Origin: Tethya wilhelma
Taxonomy: Eukaryota; Porifera; Demospongiae; Tethyida; Tethyidae
Assembly (NCBI GenBank): GCA_964030475.1
Contig: CAXIPT010000002.1
Location: forward strand, 11,563,546-11,627,545
Length of the DNA stretch: 64,000 nt
Direction of reading: 5' to 3'
The notes below the pieces were generated by a model. It saw only the letters and a list, made by a program, of their open reading frames with translations. It was not told the origin of the DNA and did not search any database. A program made the position numbers and the translations under genes. Of the stretch, positions 54,466-64,000 are shown one piece after another. The first letter of the stretch is position 1, and each line of letters begins with the position of its first letter.

Positions 54466-57400
54466 CTAATAAGTATCTGGTTCAAAATCATCCAATTGGA
54501 CCTGGCGATACTCTTCAGAATCAGTAAAGTTTATTGCTCCATTGTCACGTTCACTTAGGAGAGGCTCACTCTCCTCCAATACATCTGATGCATGGCTTAT
54601 CGCAGCCACAGTCAACATTCGCTGGTATGGAAGCAGAGTAGAATCTCTGAATATAGAAATACGCTCCAACTGCACGTGCAGTCTATTGCAACACTTCCAC
54701 TTCTTGGACTGTTTGTAGATCCCATGTATGAGTATACCAATGAATGTCACAGCAGCAAAGCTTAGAGAGATCAATGAAGCCTTGATTTGTTTGGCAGGAT
54801 CATATTCCCTTTCACTGTGGATGTATAGTGCAGAAACAGACAGTATAGACAGATTGAGGAAGAATGAAGCTGTTAGCAGATTCAGTGTCATCTTCTTGTA
54901 GATTCCACCAAGAGACCAAGCTATAATCATTAACAAGATGCACGTGGCAATAACAGTGGAGAGATAGAGCTGGGGGTTGTCCATCAGGAACACTGCTAGA
55001 GCTACAAAGACAAAACGAAAGAATAGCAAGAGCCCATTCCAAAATCGGTACTTTTCTTTGATGATGTGTGGCGAAGAGTAGGCATCAACTAGTGGTTTTA
55101 ATGTAGCCACCCATTTGAAGCACTTGTAGTTTGAAAATCTCTCCAGAGGTTGAATGAAGAGAAGAAGAAATGTGCAAAACAGAGCAAACAACCCAAATAC
55201 CAAGCCAATGATAAACAGGGCAATGTGTTTTCCTTGTAGGTATGGTACAGTTGCATCATACAGCCATATTGTTTGTGGCACCTTAGTTTCATTTGGACCT
55301 GGATAGTCAATGATTGTGAATGATAATGCCTGTGTACTACCAAGAATGATCTTTGTATAGGAGAGCAAGAAGAGAGTAGCCAAGACTGGTACAGAATTGT
55401 TTCCTATTAGGTTTGCAATACGGTCGTACTTCCTGCTAAGAAATACAATGTTACCTGCTATAAGGAAAATGTAAATTGAAAATAAAAACTCTATGCATAT
55501 CTTTGCATACATGTCCATTCCATTGTAAAAGCATGACTCAAATCCTTCATCAAAGTTCAGCAACATTGTAACAAAAAATGAAAGTATTTGACCATACCAG
55601 GGAAGAGATCTTGTTGGTAGAAATACGAAACGTGTGATCTCGAAAACATTTCCATAGAAAAGGAGTCCAGATATCATTCCTTCTGTAACTGTGAAATTGA
55701 AAATAAAGAGAGCTGTAACCAAGACGATCCCTCCAAACAGAAACAGAACAATGTGGCCAAAAGTTTGAATTGGTTTTGTTCCAGTGCAATTTAAGCATGC
55801 TGATGATCCAAAAGCAATGCTTGTTCCATTTTTACAAGCTCCACAAAGAAGTCCTGATCTATTTAGAGCACATTGAGCATCTTGATCAAAGTGAGTTAGA
55901 TTCACGGATATATTGTTACCATCAGCTTTGCAGAAATCAAATGGACACACTTTGTAATAGATGACTCCATCTACTGTGTTCTTGATGGATGACTTGTTGG
56001 CAAAATGATAGCCAACCCAAGCAGGGGGTGGCCGATAAATGGTCTTATTCTGTATATGGCATTTGAATCCATATCCGTAAAGGTCTGGTGAGTCAATACA
56101 CTTGCAATCCAGTTTCCTCACCTTTATCAGTTGGAATCCTAGTGGACATGGTTTGATGGTCACGTGTAGGAACCGAGATTCAAAATAAAGTGTGTTGTTG
56201 TAGTACGGGTTTACTGCTGAGAGAGCGAGTGTCTTCCTTTCAGGATAAGTAAACAGAGTGTAATGCAATGTGGTGCAGATTCCTTTTACATCTTGTGATA
56301 CCTGTCGATAACCAAGTTCTTCCTCTTTCTTGGTATGATTTGCAAATCGTGTAAAAACGTTTCCTGGTACAGTTCCTTCCATTTGTCCCACTAAAGCAAC
56401 TGAAATGTTAATCGTTTTTCCTGGAAAGACTGGGTCATATATTTCCATATTTGGTTTGCTACAGTTTGGTTTACCATTATTGTCACAGAAACAGACCTTT
56501 TCTGGGTCTGATGTAATGTCGCTTGAACTATGAGAGCAGTTTGGAAATATTTTTTCAAATTTTTCCCTACCACGCATGTTGGGAAATTTCAAGTAGCACT
56601 GATCAATAGCTCCACCAAATATTTGATTTCCTGCAAACAGAGCAGTATTGTTAGTCATTTCAATCTTGATTGAGTCCTCTGATCCTGAAACAATCTGAAA
56701 GAAACACAGCGATTGTGATTGAGAGCACCTCCTCTCAGCAAATATCCCACCACCTCTACTTTTGGCTGTGTTGTTTGCTATCACAACAGTTGTATTAGGC
56801 TTGAGTACCATGTAGGATGCTTCACACAGCAGTAGGCCACCTCCGTCCAAGCCATGGTTGTCAGCAACTGTGACAAGACCTTGAAATGTCAAATACGATT
56901 GAAATATCGATATTCCTGTTATGTAGTTTGACTTAATGGTGCAGTTGTGTAGAATTGTTGTACCTAGCTGTCGAGAGACATAAAACACTGCATTTCCTCT
57001 GAGTTGGGTATACTCCAAGTCAGTACAACTTTTGGGATCTAGTCCATTGTTTTCAAAAGTGCAGTTAAAGAGTGTCAAGTTTGTTATGTGAGGGTTCTTG
57101 AAAGTGCCCCAATTGAAATAGTTAATAGCACTGAAAGCTACGCCCATGTTGAACTGAGAGTTGGTTTTCAAATTAATTGTGTTTTCTTTAAATGTGGAAT
57201 TGTTTACTATAAATTTAATGTTTTGGCAAACTCTCTTGGTATTTTTTGCAATAAGCTGAAAGTGAATCCCACCTCCATTACGAACTGCATAGTTTCCTGT
57301 AAAGGATGTATTTTCTATCAATAACAAGCTACTGCAGTCATCTTCTGTGGACTCTAGCTCTGACAAGTTCGTATAATTTTGATATTTGATAATGAAACTC

Positions 57401-58395
57401 ACGTATAGCCCACCACCTAGTACACCACTGCCATTGATGAAGGAGCTATTGGTGATTCTGACAGTGCTTGAAAGGGAGCCATTTGTCTTGTAGACTATTC
57501 CCATATTTCCACCTCCTCCCATCATTTTCAAGGTAGCATTTGGGACACTATAATTTCCTATGTTGCCTATCATGGTAACATTGTCAAGATGAATGAAGGT
57601 GTTGCTGTGAGTGATATAGATACTTAAGCCAGCTGCGATATTTTCGTCCGAGTTATTCAATCCATGCTCTCCATACAAGAAGTGAGAAGACTTGATAGTA
57701 AAGTTGATTTTGTTTTGTTCATGAGCCCTGTCTCGTGAGAAAACCAAAGCAACATTTCCACCACTAGTATCGTTTGTGCCTTTGTTGTATTCAAAAAGGC
57801 AATCAATGATTTGTGAAGTTCCAAAGGTTTTGTTTGCTAGTACTCCAAAGCCAGTACTGTTCTGCACAGTAAGCTCTATTAGAGATACATTGACTGTGTT
57901 AGTAAAGGACAGTGCAGACATCTTTGGGTGGTGTTTTTTTGTTGTATTCCATGTTGAATTCCATGATCCACATTTGGTTATTGTGAGATTTTTGATTGTC
58001 AAGTTCGTGATATTTATAAATTCAAATCCTCCCAATCCACTGCACAGGATTTCAGGATGCTCATTGTCACTGGTGCAGAGAGTAGTATTGGCACATCCAA
58101 TGAATGTGAGATTGTTCACATTAGAAATCTTTACTAAAGTGTTGTTGTCCAGTTGGTGCAGTCCAGGTAGAAACACAAATCGTGTGTTGTTTGTTGCGAA
58201 GTAAGCACTCGCATTCTCAACAAAGCCCATGAGTGTGTTACACTTACTGTAATCTTCGATAGCAATCATTTCACATTTTGTTGAATTAGAACTCACGTAG
58301 TATTCTCTTTCTTGAGAGCTTTGAATTATTATTGTTCCACTCACATTGACTACTAGAATACTCAGTAAAGTGTATATATGACCAGATGTTGCCAT
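54466..58395 (-). CDS. Intronless multi-TM protein with a large glycosylated beta-helix ectodomain
   Basis: 1309 residues from the first true ATG (58395, context GCAAAATGGC); the frame extends upstream without an ATG. A hydrophobic segment after the start (IYTLLSILVVNVSG) fits a signal peptide. Roughly 30-640 shows short repeated turns with dozens of N-x-S/T sites (LTVQNSTGFGVLANKTFG; NSSFINGSGVLGGGLYVSF), typical of right-handed parallel beta-helix repeats. A Cys-rich segment follows (RSGLLCGACKNGTS...SACLNCTG), similar in pattern to ephrin-receptor-like Cys modules. Then come about nine transmembrane helices and a cytosolic tail with an acidic dileucine-like motif (ESEPLLSERD). I do not recognise a named family. 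It looks like a surface receptor or channel-like protein. A fragment of its 3' end is duplicated at 61189-61496. Confidence 0.85.
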   Translation of the reverse strand: MATSGHIYTLLSILVVNVSGTIIIQSSQEREYYVSSNSTKCEMIAIEDYSKCNTLMGFVENASAYFATNNTRFVFLPGLHQLDNNTLVKISNVNNLTFIGCANTTLCTSDNEHPEILCSGLGGFEFINITNLTIKNLTITKCGSWNSTWNTTKKHHPKMSALSFTNTVNVSLIELTVQNSTGFGVLANKTFGTSQIIDCLFEYNKGTNDTSGGNVALVFSRDRAHEQNKINFTIKSSHFLYGEHGLNNSDENIAAGLSIYITHSNTFIHLDNVTMIGNIGNYSVPNATLKMMGGGGNMGIVYKTNGSLSSTVRITNSSFINGSGVLGGGLYVSFIIKYQNYTNLSELESTEDDCSSLLLIENTSFTGNYAVRNGGGIHFQLIAKNTKRVCQNIKFIVNNSTFKENTINLKTNSQFNMGVAFSAINYFNWGTFKNPHITNLTLFNCTFENNGLDPKSCTDLEYTQLRGNAVFYVSRQLGTTILHNCTIKSNYITGISIFQSYLTFQGLVTVADNHGLDGGGLLLCEASYMVLKPNTTVVIANNTAKSRGGGIFAERRCSQSQSLCFFQIVSGSEDSIKIEMTNNTALFAGNQIFGGAIDQCYLKFPNMRGREKFEKIFPNCSHSSSDITSDPEKVCFCDNNGKPNCSKPNMEIYDPVFPGKTINISVALVGQMEGTVPGNVFTRFANHTKKEEELGYRQVSQDVKGICTTLHYTLFTYPERKTLALSAVNPYYNNTLYFESRFLHVTIKPCPLGFQLIKVRKLDCKCIDSPDLYGYGFKCHIQNKTIYRPPPAWVGYHFANKSSIKNTVDGVIYYKVCPFDFCKADGNNISVNLTHFDQDAQCALNRSGLLCGACKNGTSIAFGSSACLNCTGTKPIQTFGHIVLFLFGGIVLVTALFIFNFTVTEGMISGLLFYGNVFEITRFVFLPTRSLPWYGQILSFFVTMLLNFDEGFESCFYNGMDMYAKICIEFLFSIYIFLIAGNIVFLSRKYDRIANLIGNNSVPVLATLFLLSYTKIILGSTQALSFTIIDYPGPNETKVPQTIWLYDATVPYLQGKHIALFIIGLVFGLFALFCTFLLLFIQPLERFSNYKCFKWVATLKPLVDAYSSPHIIKEKYRFWNGLLLFFRFVFVALAVFLMDNPQLYLSTVIATCILLMIIAWSLGGIYKKMTLNLLTASFFLNLSILSVSALYIHSEREYDPAKQIKASLISLSFAAVTFIGILIHGIYKQSKKWKCCNRLHVQLERISIFRDSTLLPYQRMLTVAAISHASDVLEESEPLLSERDNGAINFTDSEEYRQVQLDDFEPDTY

Positions 58396-59055
58396 TTTGC
58401 TTTCACAGTAGTATAGCTCCAAGCAACTTAGACAAAAGTAATCCGTGTTGACTATTGTATTATTTTTATCAACTTCGACTTTTGATGATTTGTATCATTT
58501 AAAGTTGTTTACTTGTATATACTGTATTTCAGGGGAACATTTCCATTATCTTTTCTTTTTTATAAACAGAGACAGTTTATGTACTAAAAGTTCCCTCTGT
58601 TAAAAGGCTTTTGAGACAGAAATAATCTTGGTAAGATAAAGAAACTCAAAACCAATCAATGCTTGAAAACAACAACAATCTGTTTATGCTTCATGGTTTC
58701 AGTTTGTTTTTTCTTAATATTAGAGGTACTTCAACAGTATAATGTGTTGTCCTACTAGCTATGATATATTGATGTATATAGCTTTCAGTGATTCCATAGG
58801 GATAATCCAGCTCAGATTGTATGCACAGTGATGATTCCCTGTACCATACAAACTCTTATGTCCCTTAGCAGGTATTGCATCAGCAATAATAAACTTGTAT
58901 TATCTATGCTTGTCACTAGATACCCTTATGTGTGTGCATTTGCATATTAAAAATTGAATAATCATAGATCTAAATGGTACATGATGCCTAAAATAATTAA
59001 TAACCAATGATATTTTGCAATCTGAATCACTGAGATGCATTATGATCAGTTACAA
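58396..59055. other. Upstream of the beta-helix gene / 3' flank of CERS
   Basis: 660 bp with no gene or clear motif; it should contain the promoter of the minus-strand beta-helix gene. Confidence 0.5.
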
Positions 59056-62000
59056 CTAGTAATTCTTTTTTCTACTAAACAGCTGGCCTCCACCATTCTT
59101 GAGGTGGGTTTGGTTCTGCAGCGATGAAACCAATCCATTGGTTGCTTGGATCTCCTGCTGTTGCTCAGGAGCAGTGTGCCCATTGCTCTGTTCATAGTCC
59201 CTTGTGTCTCCTTTGTCTCCCTCTCCCTTCATGATTCTCCATAGCAATAGGACTATGTACTTGAACCAATAGGACTGTACATGGAGAAAAAGTATCTTCT
59301 GACAGCATGATTATCATATCACATTGTATATAGAACGAATATGTTTTACAAACTTACCATATCGATATTTTGTCATGGTGATAATTATGTGTTAATTAAA
59401 TCATTTGTGTATCATAATAATTACAAGTAGTAAAAATTTCAAAAAAATAAGTAGTGTAGGAATGGGCAGTGCGGTAAAAAGTATTGGAACAAGGCATGTC
59501 TCAATTTCGGCACATGACTACTTCATTTTTAATCTTGATCCAGATCCTCAGTGTCGCGAATGCAATGATCTGTATAGTATAATAATACCACAGCTTATTT
59601 ACTACTTGTTCATTCACTTTTTTCAACACTACAGTGTGGAGACTATTAGAGACTGGTTAGTCCCTACAAAAAGCTTGAGTGGCAGCTACATGCACTGCAT
59701 TCTGCTGGAGAGGCTAATGCGCATGCGCATATAATAATGCCACGTGGAGAGATAATGATGACCTTTGAACTCTCAAAGATGGCTGCATTGTAGTACGTGA
59801 ATTTATACACTAAGTTTCAAAGCTTTCTAGTTTTTGTTTAGGCATGTTTATGATCAAAACGAGTATCAAGGAATGTAGTACCCATGAAAAGAACTTACTT
59901 TGTGCTGTCAAAGTTGGCTCAACACATTCTGGTTCTCTGGAAATCCTTTTCAAGTAAGTCAGTTAGGAAGTAAGTACGTACGTTCCAAATAATGGCACTA
60001 TGGTGGCTTCCCACTGGCACTCTCTACGAGTGCTAAGGAAAGTTTTTGTGAGTTTTAGGCCTTGCATGCAGTTGGTAATCTGTCAGTAAGAGCCTCTCAG
60101 CAACTTTGAAGGTTATTTTTTGTTTGAGTAGATTTTTATAGTGACCAACATTTTGTACTGTGTCTATGGGACAGTCGACCCATTCCTACTATGCGTACTA
60201 CCGTACGTATGATTGTATACTCACATTCATATGTACATGTACCTGTATTGAAAAGTTCAGCCACAAGAGTGGAATAAACAGGAGAAAATAAGGAGCTTCT
60301 GGCATAATGAGTAGGCTGATGTACATGGCTGAGTAGATCACTTTAGTAGGAAACCAGTAGATACGAAACAGAGCACTACAGAATAAATACATCATATGTT
60401 GAATTGTGTATATATGCATTGGCACATTTGTATCCATATTATTAATCAGTTATAGCTTGGGTTGAGTTAGTCCAAGTTGCAACACCCTTCTTTTTTTACA
60501 CAACATTGTGTCAAACAAGAAGGGTCTCTGCATGTACATACAAAGGTTATTGCTTGCTAGAGCAAGGTTTTATGAGTTGAACTCAACATACAATTCAATG
60601 GCAAACACTCCAAAGCATACACCAGCTGCCAGTCTAGTAGCCCAGCATTCTCTCCCCCCTCTGTTTTTGAGGTAGAATAACATCTTTGACAGCTCCAGCC
60701 AGATGTCACCAATGTCAAGGATAAACAGAAAGAGAAGTCCAATAATGTGAAACCTGTTTGAATTCGAAACTTGAGTTTGACATAATATTATCATGATGCA
60801 TGGCATCTATATTGGGAGTATAGCTAAACAGTGTGCAAAAAGTTTCCATATGAGACTATAGTTGTCTAAGTAATGCAAAATAAGTACAGCTGGTTGTAGC
60901 TCAGTGGGGTCCAGTATAGCCAGCTTCTCCCTTCCAAACCTCCTCTCCAGCTGAGAGGCCATTGCTAGTCTATATAGTGTCATTGCATACATAAGTGGGA
61001 AGTTTGGGTCTTGCATACACTATAACTCGAGCATAAATGTAGTGTATGTATTATGCACTGGCATGCTCTTGATTGACTACGTTTTGCTGCCCTCCCCCCC
61101 CCCCATGTGGAACGTCTGGCCAGTGAGACTATAGTTGGCTAATGACAAGTCCATTAATTCAATTTCCAATAAACGATGCTACTTATATATTATTATACTA
61201 TCATATCCACCGAAAAATTATGTATCAAGAAATGAATGAAAAGCTACAAAACAAAACATGAATACCAAACGTTTTGAATTTTATGGTGAGTACATAATAT
61301 AATCATTATGAAGTATTAGTACCTTGTAGTATAATATTACGCAGTTATGTTTTTGTTTTATTTGTCTTTAACCTTTATCCTAATAAGTATCTGGTTCAAA
61401 ATCATCCAATTGGACCTGGCGATACTCTTCAGAATCAGTAAAGTTTATTGCTCCATTGTCACGTTCACTTAGGAGAGGCTCACTCTAATACATCCATGAT
61501 TGATAGCTAGTCAAAAGTTTCCTTTTTTGTTAATAAAGTAGTGCAAAATGGGTTTGTCCAACTCATTATTGGTATTGCTAGGTGTGAGGTGATAAGTACA
61601 TAATTGCTGAATAAAAGTACAATAGTCAAATACATAGTGATTGATTCAGCCAATTAGAATCAATACCATAGTAGCATCCACCCAATCTTATGAGTTTGTA
61701 TGCCTTGGCTACACTATATTGATTGCTTTATACACACACTGATGATGTACACAGTAAACATTCACCTCACACAATAGGAGAATGATAACAGTGCCAGTGA
61801 TAAAAAGTGATGAGCCATCATGACCTTAAAGTCTTTTCTAATGGTCTCAAGACAAGCAGTTGCATACACTGAATGCAAGTAGAATCCCAGCTGCACCATA
61901 TATAGCCAATAGATACAAGGCCTCACAGGTTGGCCTGGATACCATGCTGTATGTGGGTGAAGGGAAAAAGGTTGATATAAAAAGCAAAAAAATTGACCCT

Positions 62001-62637
62001 GAAGGGATTCGAACCCTCAATCTTCTGATCCGAAGTCAGACGCCTTATCCGTTAGGCCACAGGGCCAACTTGTTTAAATACGCAATAATATTGTTTATCA
62101 TAACTCACTTTGCCAATGGCTTTTCAAATTGAAAAAATAGTTTTCCTTGCTAAAATAAATGATGTATGTGGCCCAAATCCAAGTGACACTGTACACAAGA
62201 CACTTCCAAGCACTTTCAGGAAACTTGCTTACTGACTCTTTGCTTATTTGAAGCCATTTTGCAATAGGCTTCAAAAAAAACAAAAAAACAAAAAAAAACC
62301 ACATCAGTTCTAAATAAATGTTCCTGTACATACGTCATACATATACATATACCTTAAACATCACTCTGTCCATCACAACTCGAAGAACACTGATAAAGAG
62401 TGCCAAAATGAGAGGATAAAGAAGAAGGCTGGTTGCATCACAGAACCATGTGTTGTACACACTATCCCCAGTCTCCTTCATCCAATGTCCAACTCCATAC
62501 CACGGCACAGCTCGACGGTAGACTTGAGTAGCTCCAGAACGAATCATATCTCTCAGGCATATCAGTGGATTGGGAAACCAAGGAGAGTGATTAGTGTAGC
62601 TGGGAGCATTGACAAATGTAGTCCACATTGAAGACAT
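59056..62637 (-). CDS. CERS1: Ceramide synthase, CERS1-like (TLC/Lag1 domain)
   Basis: N-acylates sphingoid bases with acyl-CoA in the ER membrane. Six exons: 62353-62637, 62109-62268, 61766-61946, 60592-60753, 60243-60375, 59056-59274; phases agree and give 379 residues. Landmarks: KFPESAWKCLVYSVTW, TWYPGQPVRP, YLHSVYATACLETIRKDF followed by the catalytic His pair in KVMMAHHFLSL, then FHIIGLLFLFILDIGDIWLE, FRIYWFPTKVIYS and YWFKYIVLLL. Several hydrophobic helices are visible. There is no Hox-like domain, as in CERS1. Introns carry a foldback repeat (59427-60207), a duplicated gene fragment (60886-61496) and a tRNA gene. Confidence 0.93.
59427..60207. mobile_element. Second foldback-family element, in a CERS intron
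   Basis: It begins with an arm of the inner MITE type (59427-59527), has a unique centre, then about 600 bp matching the outer arm at 3280-3878 in reverse, ending TACTACCGTAC. It contains the same motif cluster: GCGCATGCGC (59719-59728), CCACGTGG (59740-59747), TGACCTTTGAACTC (from 59758) and AAAGATGGCTGC (59775-59786). No ORF is supported. Confidence 0.85.
60886..61496 (-). pseudogene. Condensed duplicate of the SQOR 5' / beta-helix 3' junction
   Basis: 60886-60975 copies the end of SQOR exon 2 with changes (MASQLERRFGREKLAILD). 60990-61046 matches sequence near 54165-54230. 61189-61496 matches 54279-54590, including the last codons of the beta-helix gene, and then breaks off after CTCACTCT. 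The order matches the source locus, with internal deletions. It lies in a CERS intron and cannot encode either protein. Confidence 0.85.
61994..62066 (-). tRNA. tRNA-Arg (anticodon TCG)
   Basis: 73 nt on the minus strand. The acceptor stem GGCCCTG pairs with CAGGGTC (one G-T pair). The D arm is GGCCTAACGGATAAGGC. The anticodon arm TCTGACTTCGGATCAGA carries TCG. The T arm is GAGGGTTCGAATCCCTT. It has no intron and no encoded CCA. It lies in a CERS intron, in the same orientation as the host gene, between the exons at 62109-62268 and 61766-61946. It should be transcribed by Pol III from its own A and B boxes. Confidence 0.97.
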
Positions 62638-63195
62638 TGGTATTCAGCTACAATAATATCAGATTCTATAGATGGCTAATATCAGATCAACGTTCTCTAC
62701 ACTGCTGCACTCAAATTGAAAGAGATTGCAAGGTTACTGTTCTCACTTGCACTCTCACTTGCTAATGGTCAAAAGCCATAATGCAGGGAGTACTATAAGT
62801 ATTGGTAGATTGGTTTGGAGAGCTCTGCATGTACCTAGTTTAGACTCAATTGTACACACCTTCAAAATCAGACAATGCTGCCAAAAAACCTCTTGTAGCC
62901 TGCAAGATGAAGAGATACAAGAAACAATTAGGGATCCATTATTTTTTAAAGATGAATTAAGGTTAGAAACATGTGGTAGTACACTAGAGCAGCAACTGCA
63001 TAGGCAACAAGATATTGCAATGCAAACAGGGCTTCCTGCAGAACCCTTCCAATAACCACGCCCTTCAATTAGTATATGAAGCTCGAAGAAACGTGTGATC
63101 TACAGCCTCTATCACGTGCATCATTGTGTTTGTGTTCCACGCACCTTGAGAGCCCCACCCCCTTAGTAGTAAGAAGTCACAAAGAAGTAAAAACT
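62638..63195. promoter_or_regulatory. Divergent intergenic region, CERS/ankyrin gene
   Basis: 558 bp between divergent start codons. CACGTG (63113-63118) lies about 80 bp before the ankyrin gene. A short plus-strand ORF at 62726-63055 has no recognisable features. Confidence 0.45.
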
Positions 63196-64000
63196 ATGCC
63201 TGTACCGGCTGCTCTCCAAGGACCAGGAGGTAGTACTGCTCCTTCAGTGGCAGCTAATTCCTCCCCAAAACTACCAACCAAAGAAGAAGCCCACACAACC
63301 AAGTCAAAGAAGAAAGGTACAAAAGCCAAAGTGAACACTAGTCACCTTGATGTCCATACCCAGCTACTGGAAGCAATTGAACAAGAAAAGCCTAGAGTTG
63401 TTCGAAGGCTGCTTGAATCGAAAGCCAATCCAAACACACCGGCTGGACCATTGAAACAGAGTCCTCTCATGCTTGCGTGTAATGTTCAAAATGAGGAATC
63501 GAAGAAGACCATTATCGATCACCTCTTGAAGAAAGGTGCCGATGTGAACATGCAGGATAGTTCAGGTCAAACAGTCCTGATGAAGGCTGTCCTTGCTGGT
63601 GACTCAGATACAGTTGCTACCCTAATGAGTCACCAATGTGATATAAGACTTGCCGATAGCGATGGGAACAATATACTTTGTCACGCAGCACAATCAGGCA
63701 ACGAGGAATTCGTCAAACTCTTTGTTCAAGAGACAAAACGAAGAAAACTGGACATTGATCGTCAGAACATGCGTGGTCTCACACCTCTCCTCATCAGCTG
63801 TCAAGAAGGTCACCTGGAAGCTGCAAAGGTTCTTGTCCTGGAAGGCGGTGCTTCGCTGACCGTTCGAGATTTGGACAACTTCATGTCGGCACAAGATTGG
63901 ATGAAGCAGTCAGGATTCTACACAAACGAAGAATTAACATTTCTAAGTCCGGGCACTCGAAAGAAAAACTACTATCGAAAGCAACGTCAGATGAAGGGCA
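63196..64000 (+). CDS. Ankyrin-repeat protein, 5' part (runs off the window)
   Basis: Open from ATG 63196 to the window end, 268 codons without a stop or visible intron. A Ser/Thr/Lys-rich leader of about 55 residues (KSKKKGTKAKVN) is followed by about four ankyrin repeats: LLEAIEQEKPRVVRRLLESK, SPLMLACNVQNEESKKTII, GQTVLMKAVLAGDSDTVATL and GLTPLLISCQEGHLEAAKVL. A basic stretch (RKKNYYRKQRQMKG) comes last. The repeat layout recalls ANKRD34-type proteins, but this is only a resemblance. Role is unknown; ankyrin repeats usually bind proteins. Confidence 0.88.
   Translation, partial: MPVPAALQGPGGSTAPSVAANSSPKLPTKEEAHTTKSKKKGTKAKVNTSHLDVHTQLLEAIEQEKPRVVRRLLESKANPNTPAGPLKQSPLMLACNVQNEESKKTIIDHLLKKGADVNMQDSSGQTVLMKAVLAGDSDTVATLMSHQCDIRLADSDGNNILCHAAQSGNEEFVKLFVQETKRRKLDIDRQNMRGLTPLLISCQEGHLEAAKVLVLEGGASLTVRDLDNFMSAQDWMKQSGFYTNEELTFLSPGTRKKNYYRKQRQMKG

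Noticed and set aside
57776..58204. Plus-strand ORF of 142 residues
   Set aside because: It is antisense to the beta-helix gene and shows no domain, splice context or promoter.
58396..58422. Start of the beta-helix protein at 58422
   Set aside because: The first codon there is TTG. The first ATG in frame is at 58395 with a good context and is followed by the signal-peptide-like segment.
62726..63055. Plus-strand ORF of 109 residues before the ankyrin gene
   Set aside because: It has no recognisable domain, lies in the CERS/ankyrin promoter interval, and its frame does not join the ankyrin start through a clear splice site.

Overview
This window is eukaryotic nuclear DNA from an animal. The genes are split by many short GT-AG introns and belong to typical animal families: RhoGEF, DHFR, WDR7, NAXE, Rab, SRP72, TRMT13, NEK9, TXNL1, SQOR, CERS1. 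Intergenic gaps are often only 100-600 bp, microsatellites are abundant, and MITE-like repeats sit in introns. An early-branching metazoan, most likely a demosponge of the Amphimedon kind, fits best. That assignment is inference from gene density, gene set and the lineage-specific-looking membrane protein; no taxonomic marker was searched.

Layout. 1-8069: a minus-strand DH-PH RhoGEF whose contigs appear to be placed in the wrong order, with an exact 0.7 kb duplicate at 485-1211 and 7343-8069 and a nested repeat island at 3280-5710. 8071-10256: no gene seen. 10257-11447 (-): DHFR, divergent from WDR7 (11838-21664, +, 22 coding exons), followed by NAXE (21983-23981, +). 23982-29072: no gene seen. 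29073-30353 (-): intronless TPR-like protein, divergent from a Rab GTPase (30662-32257, +) whose central exons are lost at a one-base gap. 33041-35210 (-): SRP72, sharing a 97-bp promoter with TRMT13 (35308-37257, +). 37606-46290 (+): a NEK9-type kinase with an unusual N-terminal DUF4347-like domain. 46719-48612 (-): TXNL1. 48331-51330: a 1.5-kb tandem duplication across the TXNL1/SQOR boundary. 50550-53746 (-): SQOR, with a U2-like snRNA in an intron. 54466-58395 (-): intronless beta-helix/multi-TM protein. 59056-62637 (-): ceramide synthase, with a tRNA-Arg gene and two foreign segments in introns. 63196-64000 (+): start of an ankyrin-repeat gene running off the window.

The genes do not form an operon or a pathway. 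They are mostly housekeeping loci: endolysosomal acidification and trafficking (WDR7, Rab), folate metabolism (DHFR), NAD(P)HX repair (NAXE), SRP targeting (SRP72), tRNA methylation (TRMT13), sulfide oxidation (SQOR) and sphingolipid synthesis (CERS). Exon boundaries for DHFR, WDR7, NAXE, SRP72, TRMT13, NEK9, TXNL1, SQOR and CERS were worked out by hand. Intron phases agree across every junction, and predicted lengths match the families as I remember them where a comparison was made. The most unusual items are the DUF4347-like/NEK9 fusion, the divergent U2-like snRNA, foldback repeats carrying a host-promoter-like motif cluster, and the intronless receptor-like protein.
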